This document shows, piece by piece, positions 24,887 through 33,963 of a stretch of DNA of 64,000 bases. The stretch lies in contig NZ_VVIW01000006.1 in NCBI RefSeq assembly GCF_011682045.1, positions 124,001-188,000 of the forward strand, read 5' to 3'. Both the position numbers and the translations under genes were made by a program. Under the pieces are notes generated by a model. That model was given only the letters and a program-made list of their open reading frames with translations, ran no database searches and was not told the DNA's origin. The DNA is from Massilia aquatica. Lineage in GTDB: Bacteria > Pseudomonadota > Gammaproteobacteria > Burkholderiales > Burkholderiaceae_D. The first letter of the stretch is position 1. The number at the start of each line of letters is the position of its first letter.

Positions 24887-25080
24887 GATGTCACCTCGCA
24901 TGAGGTTGATTGATGCAGCCAGCCTACCATTTTTAACAGGAATATGCCGCCAGCGGCACGTGCCGATCTGGACCAAATAGAATCATTTATTTACATACAA
25001 ACAAGGTTAATTGTTGACCAAAAGAAAGGCAGGACCGATACTTCCCAGCCCATTTGCGCATTTACCGTTCAACGCCACTC

Positions 25081-25206
25081 ATGCAGACCATGTCAGACAT
25101 CCTCAGCGCCAGCCGGCGCGACGCTTCCCTCGACCAGCAGGTAGCGGCCAGGCGTGACCCGAAGTGGCGCGGCCAGGTACTGTTCGCGGCGCCGGCCACG
25201 CCATGA
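25081..25206 (+). CDS. Small ORF (41 residues) coupled to the Sel1-repeat gene
   Basis: The frame runs from ATG 25081 to a TGA at 25204-25206 that overlaps the start ATG of the next gene (ATGA). This is the classical 4-nt overlap of coupled genes. The peptide is charged (MQTMSDILSASRRDASLD at its N-terminus) with no signal peptide and no family I know. A second ATG lies at 25090. I see no good ribosome binding site for either, so it may be a leader or coupling ORF rather than a working protein. Confidence 0.4.
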   Translation: MQTMSDILSASRRDASLDQQVAARRDPKWRGQVLFAAPATP

Positions 25207-26192
25207 CCATCCATTACAGCCCGCTGAAATGCACGGGCTGCGCGCAGGAGTTTGCGTTTCCGACGATTGCGCGCTCGTATACCGATTTACCGGAGGCGGG
25301 CGGGAGCGGCGGCGCACATTTCAGCGAGATGCTGCTGCTGCCAGTGTGGTGCCATGCATGTGAAGGCGCATCATGGGGCGAGCGCATTCCGGGCGCGCGC
25401 GAGTTCGATACGGCCGCCGGCCTGCGGCGCATGCCGGGCCGCATCGCCTGCGAGGGCATCGTGGACGACCTGCTGGAGATCGAGGAAGCCGATTTTCGCT
25501 GGCTGTACGAACACCTGTCGCGTCGCAAGGCACCGCCCAGGTGCGTGGTGTGCGCCAGCACCCGCTTTACGCCGATCGACTTCGGGCGGCGCGACACGTC
25601 CGTCGTGCACGAGGCATGCTGGGGCAGTCCGATCGAGTTTCGCGGTTTTTCGATCGGCGGCGGTGGACTGCATATTGGAGCGCGCTCCTACGCACGTCTG
25701 TTCCATGACGCCGAGGGTGATGTCGCGTGGGCAGCACTGTGCAGGCAAGCGCTTTCCACGGGCCGGCTCAACGCCGTGCTGCACGCCACGCGCCAGGATC
25801 GCGATCATGCCACGCTCACTGGCGCCATCCATCTGATCATCCAGCCGGCCACCGACGCAGCCCTGGCCGTGCTGGCGCCACTGGTTGCGGCGAACAGCCC
25901 AGCCGCACTCGGCGTGCTGGGCGCGCTGCATTACCTGGGCGAAGGCGTGACGCACAGCGGGCTTGAAGCGGCTGCCTTGCTGGAAAAAGCCAAAGCGCTC
26001 GGCGACGCCTGCGCGGCGCACAACCTGGCGTCACTGTACGCCACCGGTGCGCCAGGCGTCGCCAAGGACATCGCGCACGCACGCCAGCTGTTCGGCGAGG
26101 CGCGCGCCATGGGCGGCCAGTACGAGCGCGACGACTTCTATGCGCAGGACGACTTTGCCGTGGCGAACAACACGTTTTATCACCCAATCTGA
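25203..26192 (+). CDS. Sel1-like-repeat protein with N-terminal CxxC zinc-finger-like motifs
   Basis: The product is 329 residues from ATG 25203. The N-terminal part has KCTGCAQEF, VWCHACEG and RCVVCAST, three CxxC pairs compatible with one or two zinc sites. The C-terminal part has helical repeats including ALGVLGALHYLGEGV and AAHNLASLYATGAPGVAKDI, the Sel1/TPR-like consensus. Such proteins are usually scaffolds for protein contacts. It overlaps the small upstream ORF by 4 nt and is followed 10 nt later by another TPR-like gene with the same start context (CGCCATGACCAT), suggesting an operon. No secretion signal is seen. Confidence 0.75.
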   Translation: MTIHYSPLKCTGCAQEFAFPTIARSYTDLPEAGGSGGAHFSEMLLLPVWCHACEGASWGERIPGAREFDTAAGLRRMPGRIACEGIVDDLLEIEEADFRWLYEHLSRRKAPPRCVVCASTRFTPIDFGRRDTSVVHEACWGSPIEFRGFSIGGGGLHIGARSYARLFHDAEGDVAWAALCRQALSTGRLNAVLHATRQDRDHATLTGAIHLIIQPATDAALAVLAPLVAANSPAALGVLGALHYLGEGVTHSGLEAAALLEKAKALGDACAAHNLASLYATGAPGVAKDIAHARQLFGEARAMGGQYERDDFYAQDDFAVANNTFYHPI

Positions 26193-26202
26193 TTCAGGCG
26201 CC

Positions 26203-26857
26203 ATGACCATGCATTCCGATCCAGGCAGCGCCAGCGAGCCTGATGCTTTCCTCGATAGCGCACAGGCGCATGCCGAGGGCAGCGCGGCGCTGCGCCGGAT
26301 GCTCGATGACGGCGCAACGCTGCTGGTGCCATGGCATCGCCATGACGCTGATGGACGAGACCCGCAAGCAGCTGCCCGCGCACGAGCCCTGGCCGTTTGA
26401 TGCCGTCGCGGCGCTGGCCACGCGCTACGATGAACAGGCGCTGGTGCTGTTCGAGCGCTTTTTCGAGAACGGCGCCGGCATGTTGCGCGATGCCCACGTC
26501 CGCCTTGACGCCATCCTGTGCTGCAAGCTGGCGAACCGTTACCTGGCACTCGACCCGCTTGATGCGCGCATCGCGGTGCTGCACGAGAAGGGCCTGGCGG
26601 CGATCCCGTTCGGGGAGCAGCACGAAGGCCTGCTGCAATACCATCTCGACGCCGCCGACAGCGCCGGCATCGTCGACGCGGCGCAGCGCCTGTGGGACTT
26701 TGCGGGCAGCCATCCCTCGCTTGACCACGGTCCGGCCGGCTGCATCGGGCGCGTGGCCGACGCCCTGCGCGCGCTCGGCCGCGACGACGAGGCCGGGCGC
26801 TGGCGCGCGCCTGGAGTAAGCGCTTGGTCAGTTTCCTGCGGTACTATTCACGCATAA
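26203..26857 (+). pseudogene. TPR-like protein, apparent +1 frameshift
   Basis: The N-terminal part (MTMHSDPGSASEPDAFLDSA to GATLLVP) is read from ATG 26203. The rest (GIAMTLMDETRKQLPAHEPW onward) continues in another frame after about 26333. Removing one base at GTGCCATGGC would fuse them into a protein of about 200 residues. The second part is helical with YDEQALVLFERFFENGAG and RVADALRALGRDDEAGRW, TPR-like. The final residues before the stop at 26857 look unnatural; a stop in another frame at 26819 would give a cleaner end, so a second error is possible. The second frame could instead start by itself at ATG 26342, which would leave a real separate gene. Function unknown. Confidence 0.5.
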
Positions 26858-26871
26858 AAAAGGAGACAAGC

Positions 26872-28170
26872 ATGCAAACCCCGCACCAGCTTTACCAGCA
26901 AAAGCTCACCACGCCCCTTGATGCCCTGCGCCTCGTGCGCGACGGCGACATGATCGTCGTGCCGACCGGCGTGGGCGAACCGCCCGCCCTGCTGACCGCC
27001 TTATCGGACCAGCGCCAGCAATTTTCGGACGTGAAAGTGGCGCAGATCCTGGCCATGCGCAAATTCGGCTACTTCGACCAGGACACCGCCCACCACGTGC
27101 GCCACGCCTCGCTGTTTTTCGGCGGCGCCTCGCGCGCCTCCGGCCAGGGCGGCTGGTGCGACTTCATCCCGAACTATTTTTCCGAGCTGCCCGGCCTGTT
27201 CGAGCAGGGCCTCACGCCCGCCGACGTGGTCTTCGCCATGGCCTCGCCGATGAACGAACATGGCTTCTTTTCACTGAGCCTGGCGGTCGACTACACCATG
27301 GCGGCGATTGCCAAAGCGCGCGCGATCGTCCTCGAAGTCAATCCCAACGTGCCGTTCGCGCACGGCCAGTGCCACGTGCATGTGTCGCAGGTGACGGCGC
27401 TGGTCGAAAGCAGTGATCCGATCCTGGAAGTGGGTTTGCCGAAGATCGGCGCGGTGCAGGAAGCGATCGGCAAGTACGTGGCCGACATGATCGACGACGG
27501 CTCGACCCTGCAGATCGGCTACGGCGGCATTCCGGACGCGGTGGTGATGCAGCTGACCTCCAAGCACGACCTGGGCATCCACACGGAGATGATCGGCGAC
27601 GGCATCCTGACCCTGATCGAATCGGGTGCGGTCACCAACCGCAAGAAGACCTTCATGCCGGGCAAGATGGTGGCGACCTTCGCGCTGGGCTCGCACAAGC
27701 TGTATAAATTCCTGCATCACAATCCGATGATCGAGATGCATCCGTCGAACTTTACCAACGACCCGTACCTGGCGGCGCAAAACGACAGCTTGATGACGAT
27801 CAACGCGACCTTGCAGATCGACCTGCTGGGCCAGTGCGGCTCGGAGAGCATCGCCCACCTGCCCTATTCCGGCACCGGCGGCCAGGTCGACTTTGTGCGG
27901 GCGGGGAACCGTTCGCGCGGCGGCAAGTCGTTCATCGTGCTGCCTTCGACGGCCAAGGACAACACGATTTCGCGCATCGTGTCCACGCTCACGCCGGGCA
28001 CGCACGCCACCACCAGCAAGAACGACATCAATTACGTGGTGACCGAATACGGCGTGGCGCAGTTGCGCGGCAAGTCGGCCAAGCAGCGCGCGCAGGCGCT
28101 GATCGCGATCGCCCATCCGGACTTCCGCGCGTCGCTGCGCGCGGAAGCGAACCGGATGTGCGTGCTGTAG
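26872..28170 (+). CDS. Acetyl-CoA hydrolase / 4-hydroxybutyrate-type CoA-transferase family protein
   Basis: The product is 432 residues from ATG 26872 with AGGAGA 6 nt upstream. It belongs to the class I CoA-transferase family. The Glu region VTEYGVAQLRGKSAKQRAQALI and IGYGGIPDAVVMQL are typical, and GGQVDFVRAGNRSRGGKSFIV precedes the C-terminal part. Such enzymes move CoA between acetate and short-chain or 4-hydroxy acids. It starts just after the Sel1/TPR genes but has its own ribosome binding site and ends at a GC-rich hairpin (28178-28200) facing the convergent lipoprotein gene. Exact substrate is not readable. Confidence 0.87.
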   Translation: MQTPHQLYQQKLTTPLDALRLVRDGDMIVVPTGVGEPPALLTALSDQRQQFSDVKVAQILAMRKFGYFDQDTAHHVRHASLFFGGASRASGQGGWCDFIPNYFSELPGLFEQGLTPADVVFAMASPMNEHGFFSLSLAVDYTMAAIAKARAIVLEVNPNVPFAHGQCHVHVSQVTALVESSDPILEVGLPKIGAVQEAIGKYVADMIDDGSTLQIGYGGIPDAVVMQLTSKHDLGIHTEMIGDGILTLIESGAVTNRKKTFMPGKMVATFALGSHKLYKFLHHNPMIEMHPSNFTNDPYLAAQNDSLMTINATLQIDLLGQCGSESIAHLPYSGTGGQVDFVRAGNRSRGGKSFIVLPSTAKDNTISRIVSTLTPGTHATTSKNDINYVVTEYGVAQLRGKSAKQRAQALIAIAHPDFRASLRAEANRMCVL

Positions 28171-28207
28171 CAAGGAAGGCGCAGCGCACCCGCTGCGCCG
28201 ATGCTGC

Positions 28208-30631
28208 TTACGGCGTGACGACCTTGACCACGCCGTTAATCACGCTGACGTAGACGGTGCCCTGCGCATCGACTGCCAGCCCGTACATCCACGGCAGGGG
28301 CAAGGCGAAACTGCCGAAGGTGGCCGGCCAGCGATAGCCGATCTTTGGATCGCCCGTAAACACCGAGGTCTTGCCATCCGGCGCGATGCGCCTGATATAC
28401 CCGGTGTCCCGGCTTGCAAGATAGAGGTTGCCTGCCTGGTCGACGGTCAACAGCGTACCGTTGGCGAAACCAATGCTGTCGGTGAAGGTGCTCACCCCAC
28501 CGCCTGGCGTCATCTTCAGCACGACGCCATTATCCGCGTCGGCGATAAACAGATTGCCGGCGCGGTCGGTCGCCAGCGCTGTTGCGCTCAGGGGGCGGCG
28601 ATTACGGCCCAAGCCGCCCGGGTACACAGTCTCCGACGTCAGCAGCGTGCTGACCGCACCGGCCCCGCTAATCTTGCGGATGGTCGTGCGCGGCGTCTTG
28701 GAGGGACACGCCGACGGCGCGCCCAGGCACACTGCCCCGTCACTGACTGCCGTGAGGTACACATTACCCAGCCCGTCAGCGGCCAGCGCCTGGAAGAACA
28801 GGCGCGGCGGGCTGCCATCGCTTAACATGCCATCGTTGAAGTCGAGTGGCACCGCGATGGTGCTCACACTGCCATCTGGCGCGACCTTGCGCAGCGCATC
28901 GGTTTCATCGACTTTGTCGGTGGAGGCGGCGTCGATCACATACAGGCTGCCATCGGGACCAACCGTCACGCCGATCGGGCGAATGAAACCTGCGCCGGTG
29001 CCGCGGCCATCCCTGCGGCTGAGCGCCGGCGAACCGGCCGCCGTGCCGACAACGCCCGATGGCGAGATCTTGCGAATCACGCGGTTGAATGCATCGGCCA
29101 CGTAGACATTGCCGGCGGCGTCAGTGGCCAGCCCGCGATTGCCGTGGAAGCGGGCGCTCATGCCTGGACCGTCGGTATAACCGCTGGTGCGCAGCACGGC
29201 GGACGTGCCCGACACGGTGGACACCGTGCCGTCCGTACCGATCTTGCGGATCGCATTGTTGTCGCGGTCGGCCACGTAGATATTCCCGCCCGCATCCACA
29301 TTCACGTCGAGCGGCAGGTTGAAGGCGGCGCTGCCGGCGGGACCGTCGGCGTAGGCCTTGCGTCCGGCAAGGCCGGCGATGGTGCTTACCCGGCCATCGG
29401 CGCTCATCTTGCGGATGATGTGGTTCATGCTATCGGCAATGATCAGATTGCCGCTGCGGTCGAATGCAAGCGCATTGATGATCTTGGAAAAGCGTGCGCT
29501 CGCGCCGGCGCCATCGGCCGAGCCGATCGTGCGAACCTCTCCGGCCAGGGTGGTGACGACACCAGCCTGTGTCACTTTACGCAGCGCCGAGCCGTCGCTG
29601 ACGACCACGTTGCCCTGGGCATCGACGGCGATCGCGCCCAGATTGTTAAAGCCGGCGCCGCTGCCGACGCCGTCGCGCGGGACAGCGTACAGACCGGAGC
29701 CGGCCAGGGTAGTGACCGTACCGTTGCTGTCGATGCGCCGCACCTTGCCATTACCCGAATCGGCCACATACGCGTTCCCCTTGTCGTCGAGCGCCAGGGC
29801 GGACAGCGTGGAGAAGCGCGCCGTGGCGGCACTGCCATCGACATCGCCCGAGATCCCCTCGTCGCCCACCGTCAGGGTCGGCACGCCAGCGGGATTGAAG
29901 CGCACCATGGCGTTGTGGCACAGTACGTAGACATTGCCGGCCTGGTCGGCCTGCATATCCTGGTTGTCGCAGTAGGATGGGAGCTTGATGTCGCTGCGCT
30001 GGCCGCCGCTGCCGATCTTGAACAACGTGCTGTGGCGCCCGACGTACAAGTTACCTGCGCTGTCCACGGCGACACCGGTCGGTTGCTGGATCGACGCAAC
30101 GACGCCGAAATCGTCCTTCTCGCCGGTAACGCCCACGAACGGAAGAATGCCGCTGCCCTTCACCGTCAGCATCGCCGCGGCGCTCTCGGTCGCGCCGCCG
30201 GCATGGCGCGCACGCACGCTGTAGACGCTGCCATTGTTGGACACTCCGGCTGACGCCACGGTGTAGCTGGCGTCGGTGGCGCCGCCGATTTCCACGCCAT
30301 TGCGCAGCCATTGGTAGCTGATGGCGCCGCTGCCGGAAGCGGCGCCGCTGAAGGTGGCCGACTGACCAGGCAGCACCACCACATTGGCCGGCTGCGCCGT
30401 GATCAGCGGACCCGGCGATGTTTCAGGTGTCGGCGTCGGGGTCGGGGTCGGGGTCGGGGCCGGGGCCGGGGTTGGAGTCGGGGTCGGGGCCGGCGTCGTG
30501 CCCGGCGCCGGGGTCGGCGTGGCGTTGTTGGTGCCGCCGCCGCCGCCGCAGGCGCTGATGCCCAGCAGTGCGATCAGGGCGGCCAGCGCCACCGGGCGGC
30601 GTGCGGACGGTACATTCATATTTGCAAACAT
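28208..30631 (-). CDS. NHL-repeat lipoprotein with Ig-like domain (paralogue 1)
   Basis: The product is 807 residues. The lipobox LGISAC lies at about 25-30 and is followed by a Thr/Pro-rich linker. An Ig-like domain (PANVVVLPGQSATFSGAASG, YQWLRNGVEIGGATDASY) comes next. The rest is a string of NHL repeats such as GVAVDSAGNLYVG and NVYVADAFNRVIRKIS, forming beta-propellers, probably about twelve blades. Surface or periplasmic lipoproteins of this type bind protein or carbohydrate; no catalytic site is visible. A possible alternative start is ATG 30619. Its paralogue at 32488-33846 lies on the other side of two PEP-CTERM genes. Confidence 0.85.
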   Translation of the reverse strand: MFANMNVPSARRPVALAALIALLGISACGGGGGTNNATPTPAPGTTPAPTPTPTPAPAPTPTPTPTPTPETSPGPLITAQPANVVVLPGQSATFSGAASGSGAISYQWLRNGVEIGGATDASYTVASAGVSNNGSVYSVRARHAGGATESAAAMLTVKGSGILPFVGVTGEKDDFGVVASIQQPTGVAVDSAGNLYVGRHSTLFKIGSGGQRSDIKLPSYCDNQDMQADQAGNVYVLCHNAMVRFNPAGVPTLTVGDEGISGDVDGSAATARFSTLSALALDDKGNAYVADSGNGKVRRIDSNGTVTTLAGSGLYAVPRDGVGSGAGFNNLGAIAVDAQGNVVVSDGSALRKVTQAGVVTTLAGEVRTIGSADGAGASARFSKIINALAFDRSGNLIIADSMNHIIRKMSADGRVSTIAGLAGRKAYADGPAGSAAFNLPLDVNVDAGGNIYVADRDNNAIRKIGTDGTVSTVSGTSAVLRTSGYTDGPGMSARFHGNRGLATDAAGNVYVADAFNRVIRKISPSGVVGTAAGSPALSRRDGRGTGAGFIRPIGVTVGPDGSLYVIDAASTDKVDETDALRKVAPDGSVSTIAVPLDFNDGMLSDGSPPRLFFQALAADGLGNVYLTAVSDGAVCLGAPSACPSKTPRTTIRKISGAGAVSTLLTSETVYPGGLGRNRRPLSATALATDRAGNLFIADADNGVVLKMTPGGGVSTFTDSIGFANGTLLTVDQAGNLYLASRDTGYIRRIAPDGKTSVFTGDPKIGYRWPATFGSFALPLPWMYGLAVDAQGTVYVSVINGVVKVVTP
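30430..30490 (-). repeat. Short GC-rich tandem repeat encoding Thr-Pro linker
   Basis: Imperfect hexanucleotide repeat, GGGGTCGGGGTC-like on the plus strand, inside the linker of the NHL lipoprotein. The unit length is a multiple of three, so it changes linker length without breaking the frame. Confidence 0.6.
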
Positions 30632-30741
30632 TATTGGCTTAGTTAACTAATGAGCCACAATTATACAATTGCAAATGGACAATCTTTGAAAATTGTTACG
30701 GCGCACGCTGCGGCTACGTGCGTGCATCCCGTCAGCGCGGC

Positions 30742-31470
30742 TCAGGCAGACCGGCGGCGACGGCGGGCCAGGCCGATGACCGCCATGCCGGCCAGCAGCA
30801 TGCCATAGGTTTCCGGCTCCGGCACGGCCGAGGTGTAAATGGTCAGGGTCGGGTTGAGCACTTGCATGGTCGCCAGGGGGTACACTTCCCGGCCCGGCGG
30901 GCCATCCGGATGGCCGGGCAGATAGTAGGGATAGGAATTCACGGTCACCATCGTCCACGTCGACAAGTTGAACGTGCCCGTCACCGACAGCGGCTCACTT
31001 GCCAGCACAAACGGCAGCTTGCCGTCAACCATGCTGTAATCGGCGTGCATGGCGCTGACCGTGCCGCCTTCCGGCCTGTAGGCCTCAAACTGCAGCTTCA
31101 TCGCGTTCTTGGTAGTGCCTTCGCCGGGCAGGCCACCCGGCGTGGTGATCTCGCCGAGCCCGCCGAACATGGTGCCGGACACCGACAACCCCGTCATCCG
31201 GTAGCCGGGACGCAAGGTGATGGTATACATGCCGTTGTAGCCGTTGCCGTTCTCGCCCAAGGTGGTGGAGGTCTTGGCCATTTCCGCGGCATCGGTCATG
31301 CTGATCCGGGTAACGCCGTTGGCGTCCGACGCGATGACATCGGTATTGTAGGCCCATCTGCTGTCGATCGAAAAATGGGACGCGTCGAGCGTGGTCGGCC
31401 CTTCGGCGTGGACGGGAGCGCTGGCAAGCGCGAGTGCGAACAATGCCGCATGGGGGAGGTAAGAATTCAT
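30742..31470 (-). CDS. PEP-CTERM sorting-domain protein (paralogue 1)
   Basis: The product is 242 residues with a signal peptide (ALFALALASAPVHAEG) and a C-terminal PEP-CTERM module: VPEPETYGMLLAGMAVIGL followed by an ARRRRRSA basic tail. Exosortase processes this module and anchors or releases the protein at the envelope, usually in bacteria making exopolysaccharide or biofilm. The body has no recognisable fold. It is paralogous to the neighbouring gene at 31503-32252 (both have AFSI/HFSI...W, SNGVTR or ANGVTR, YRVTGFSFSG-like strands). No exosortase gene is in the window. Confidence 0.85.
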   Translation of the reverse strand: MNSYLPHAALFALALASAPVHAEGPTTLDASHFSIDSRWAYNTDVIASDANGVTRISMTDAAEMAKTSTTLGENGNGYNGMYTITLRPGYRMTGLSVSGTMFGGLGEITTPGGLPGEGTTKNAMKLQFEAYRPEGGTVSAMHADYSMVDGKLPFVLASEPLSVTGTFNLSTWTMVTVNSYPYYLPGHPDGPPGREVYPLATMQVLNPTLTIYTSAVPEPETYGMLLAGMAVIGLARRRRRSA

Positions 31471-31502
31471 CAGCTTCTTTCAGTGGGTGCTGCGTTGATG
31501 TA

Positions 31503-32252
31503 TTAACAAGATAGATCATACTGACAATCTTGTAAATTATCTATCTTTTTACGCATTGCGACCGATCCCAGCACACCGAGCCCGGCCAGCAGCATGCTCC
31601 ACGCCTTCGATTCCGGCACGGCCGTGGTGTAGATGGTAAACACCGGGTTGACGACGCGCAGGCTGGCGAAGGAATCGATGCCGGCCGGATGCTCTGGCGT
31701 GGTGGTCGGGTAGGCCGACACCAGGACCATGCCTTGCAGCGACAGGTTGAAATCGGTGGTCAGGGATAATTCTCCGCTCGCCATCGTGAGCGGGATGGCG
31801 CCGTCGAGCATGTCGACGCGCTGGGCATGCTCGCCATAAAAGATCCCGTACGGACGCGAACCGGCGCTCAATTCGATGTAGCCGGAATTGTAGGCGAAGC
31901 CGTCGCCGGGTGTGCCGTCCGTGTTGGGCGGCACGTAGAGCACACCTTCAAAGGTGCCGGAGAACGAAAATCCGGTGACCCGGTAGCCGGCGTTCACGGT
32001 CACTTCGAACAGGCCGCCATAGAAATTGCCATCCAGGTAGCGCGCGGTGTCGGCGCTCAGGCTGGCGCTCGCGGTATTGAGGCCGACGCGGGTTACGCCG
32101 TTGCTGTCCGACAGCAGCGTGTCGGGCGCATCGCCCCACTGGTTCACTATCGAAAAGGCAGCGGTATCGATGCGCACAGGCGTTTGCGCAGGGGCGGAAG
32201 CGGCGCTCAGAGCGAGCGCCGCAATAAGGAGCAGCCGTGTCGTCGAGTTCAT
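31503..32252 (-). CDS. PEP-CTERM-like protein, degenerate sorting signal (paralogue 2)
   Basis: The product is 249 residues with a signal peptide (LLLIAALALSAASAPAQ). The C-terminal segment is VPESKAWSMLLAGLGVLGS then VAMRKKIDN, so the PEP motif is PES and the tail is longer and ends in DLSC. Sorting may therefore be altered. The body is paralogous to the gene at 30742-31470; they are 32 nt apart, same strand. A frameshift near the 3' end could explain the odd tail. Function unknown. Confidence 0.75.
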   Translation of the reverse strand: MNSTTRLLLIAALALSAASAPAQTPVRIDTAAFSIVNQWGDAPDTLLSDSNGVTRVGLNTASASLSADTARYLDGNFYGGLFEVTVNAGYRVTGFSFSGTFEGVLYVPPNTDGTPGDGFAYNSGYIELSAGSRPYGIFYGEHAQRVDMLDGAIPLTMASGELSLTTDFNLSLQGMVLVSAYPTTTPEHPAGIDSFASLRVVNPVFTIYTTAVPESKAWSMLLAGLGVLGSVAMRKKIDNLQDCQYDLSC

Positions 32253-32487
32253 CGTTCATCCTTGTGGTCACTGTGGAAAGCGGCCAGGCATCGGCCGGGA
32301 TGCGTCGTCCCGGCGGAAAGGAGTACGTGTGCGTCAAGGACGACGAACAGAAATAGTACGTTGAGCTTGCAAAATAACCATCATGGCGGCGATGATTTTT
32401 TGCAAGCGTGGCGCTAAAACGCCAGCTTTGCACCGCCAAGACAGCGTGGCCGTCCAGTCGGGCGACCGGACGGCCACCCTGCCCGCT

Positions 32488-33846
32488 TTACGGCAAGACC
32501 AGCTTGAGTACGCGGCCGTTGCCGCTCACGTACAGCGCGCCGGCGTCCGTCGCCAGGCCGGCCGGCTGGGTGATCCAGGCGGCGCTCTTGAAGCGGGCGT
32601 CGCTGCCGTTCGGATCGGCCGCCACCGTCACCTTGCCGTCCGGGGCGATCTTGCCGATGGCGTGCATCGGCCAGGTGCTCTGGCGGCCGCTGAACGGCTC
32701 GGTGGCGAAGTACAGGTTACCGCCGGCATCGACTGTGATGGCCTTGATGAAGGCCTGGTCGGTGCCCATCAGGGTGGTCCTGACGCCGGACGCATCGACC
32801 TTCTGGATGCCTTTGTCGTTGACCACAAACAGGTTGCCGTTCTTGTCGACGGCCATGTCGAGCACGCCGCCCATCACGGACGGACCCAGGCTTTCCAGCA
32901 TGGTGGTCACCGATCCATCCCTGGCGAACCTGCGCACGATGGCGCGCTTGAAACAGGAGCTGCACTCCGGCTCGCCGGGACGCGCCACTTCGCTGGCCAC
33001 GTACACATTACCGGCGCCATCGGCCGCAATGGCGGTAACGACCGGCGGCACGATCACGCCGCTACTCAAGGCCGGGTCGCCGGGCGTGGCGCCGGTGGGG
33101 ATCGCACTGATCACATTGTCGGCCGCAATCTTGAAGGCGTAAATGGAGGGCGACTCGCTGATGCCGTCGGTGACATAGGTCACGCCGTTGAGGCCGGCGA
33201 CGATATCGCGCGGGAACTGCAGCGCCGGGGTGGTCTTCGGTCCGGCGATGGGGGTGCTGACCACGCCCGCAGGGGTGATCTTGCGCACCGACTTGCTCTG
33301 TGTATCGACCAGCAACAGGTTGCCGGCGCCGTCGTTGGCGATCGCGCCGGCGGAGAGGAAGTAGGCTTGCTTGCCGACGCCATCAAGCTGGGCGCGGCCC
33401 GGGACGATGGCGCCGCCGGCCAGCACGCGCGCGCCGACGCCGTCGACCTGCAGGGCCACGGCGTCGCTGGTGACGGTGGCGGCGTCGTTACGCACGACAA
33501 CGCTGAGCACGTCGCCGCTGTCGGCCAGGGTGACTGGCGTGGTGGTGTAGGTGGCGCCGGTGGCGCCCGCAATCTCGACGCCGTTGCGCCACCATTGGTA
33601 CTTCAGCGTGCCGGAGCCGCTGGCCGCCACCGAGAAAATGGCAGGCTGGCCGGCCGCCACCGATTGCGTCTTCGGCTGGACAGTGATCGCCGCCGCCGTC
33701 GCCGGCAGTGGCGACACCACCGGATCGGGCTGCTTGACCGGTGTCGTGCTGTCGTCGTCGCCGCCGCAGGCGGTGAGCCCGGCCAGGCACAGCAAGCCAC
33801 TGGCAAGGGCGCCGCCGCGGATGAAACGGGTTGTCAGATTCTTCAT
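32488..33846 (-). CDS. NHL-repeat lipoprotein with Ig-like domain (paralogue 2)
   Basis: The product is 452 residues, a shorter paralogue of 28208-30631. The lipobox LAGLTAC is followed by GGDDDS. An Ig-like domain follows (PKTQSVAAGQPAIFSVAASG, YQWWRNGVEIAGATGATY) and then NHL blades (DGAGNLLLVDTQSKSVRKIT, DKNGNLFVVNDKGIQKVD). The Ig-like portions are clearly similar between the two proteins. A hairpin without a T tract (32447-32478) lies after the stop. The role is inferred as envelope adhesion or scaffolding. Confidence 0.83.
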   Translation of the reverse strand: MKNLTTRFIRGGALASGLLCLAGLTACGGDDDSTTPVKQPDPVVSPLPATAAAITVQPKTQSVAAGQPAIFSVAASGSGTLKYQWWRNGVEIAGATGATYTTTPVTLADSGDVLSVVVRNDAATVTSDAVALQVDGVGARVLAGGAIVPGRAQLDGVGKQAYFLSAGAIANDGAGNLLLVDTQSKSVRKITPAGVVSTPIAGPKTTPALQFPRDIVAGLNGVTYVTDGISESPSIYAFKIAADNVISAIPTGATPGDPALSSGVIVPPVVTAIAADGAGNVYVASEVARPGEPECSSCFKRAIVRRFARDGSVTTMLESLGPSVMGGVLDMAVDKNGNLFVVNDKGIQKVDASGVRTTLMGTDQAFIKAITVDAGGNLYFATEPFSGRQSTWPMHAIGKIAPDGKVTVAADPNGSDARFKSAAWITQPAGLATDAGALYVSGNGRVLKLVLP

Positions 33847-33963
33847 CGCATCGTTCCTTCAACATTAGAAATATTGGTAAAGAATGAACGTTACGATGTT
33901 TACAAATTTGAAACCAGTAATCAATTGTCACAGAAAGATTACATGTGGACACATGCCAAACGT

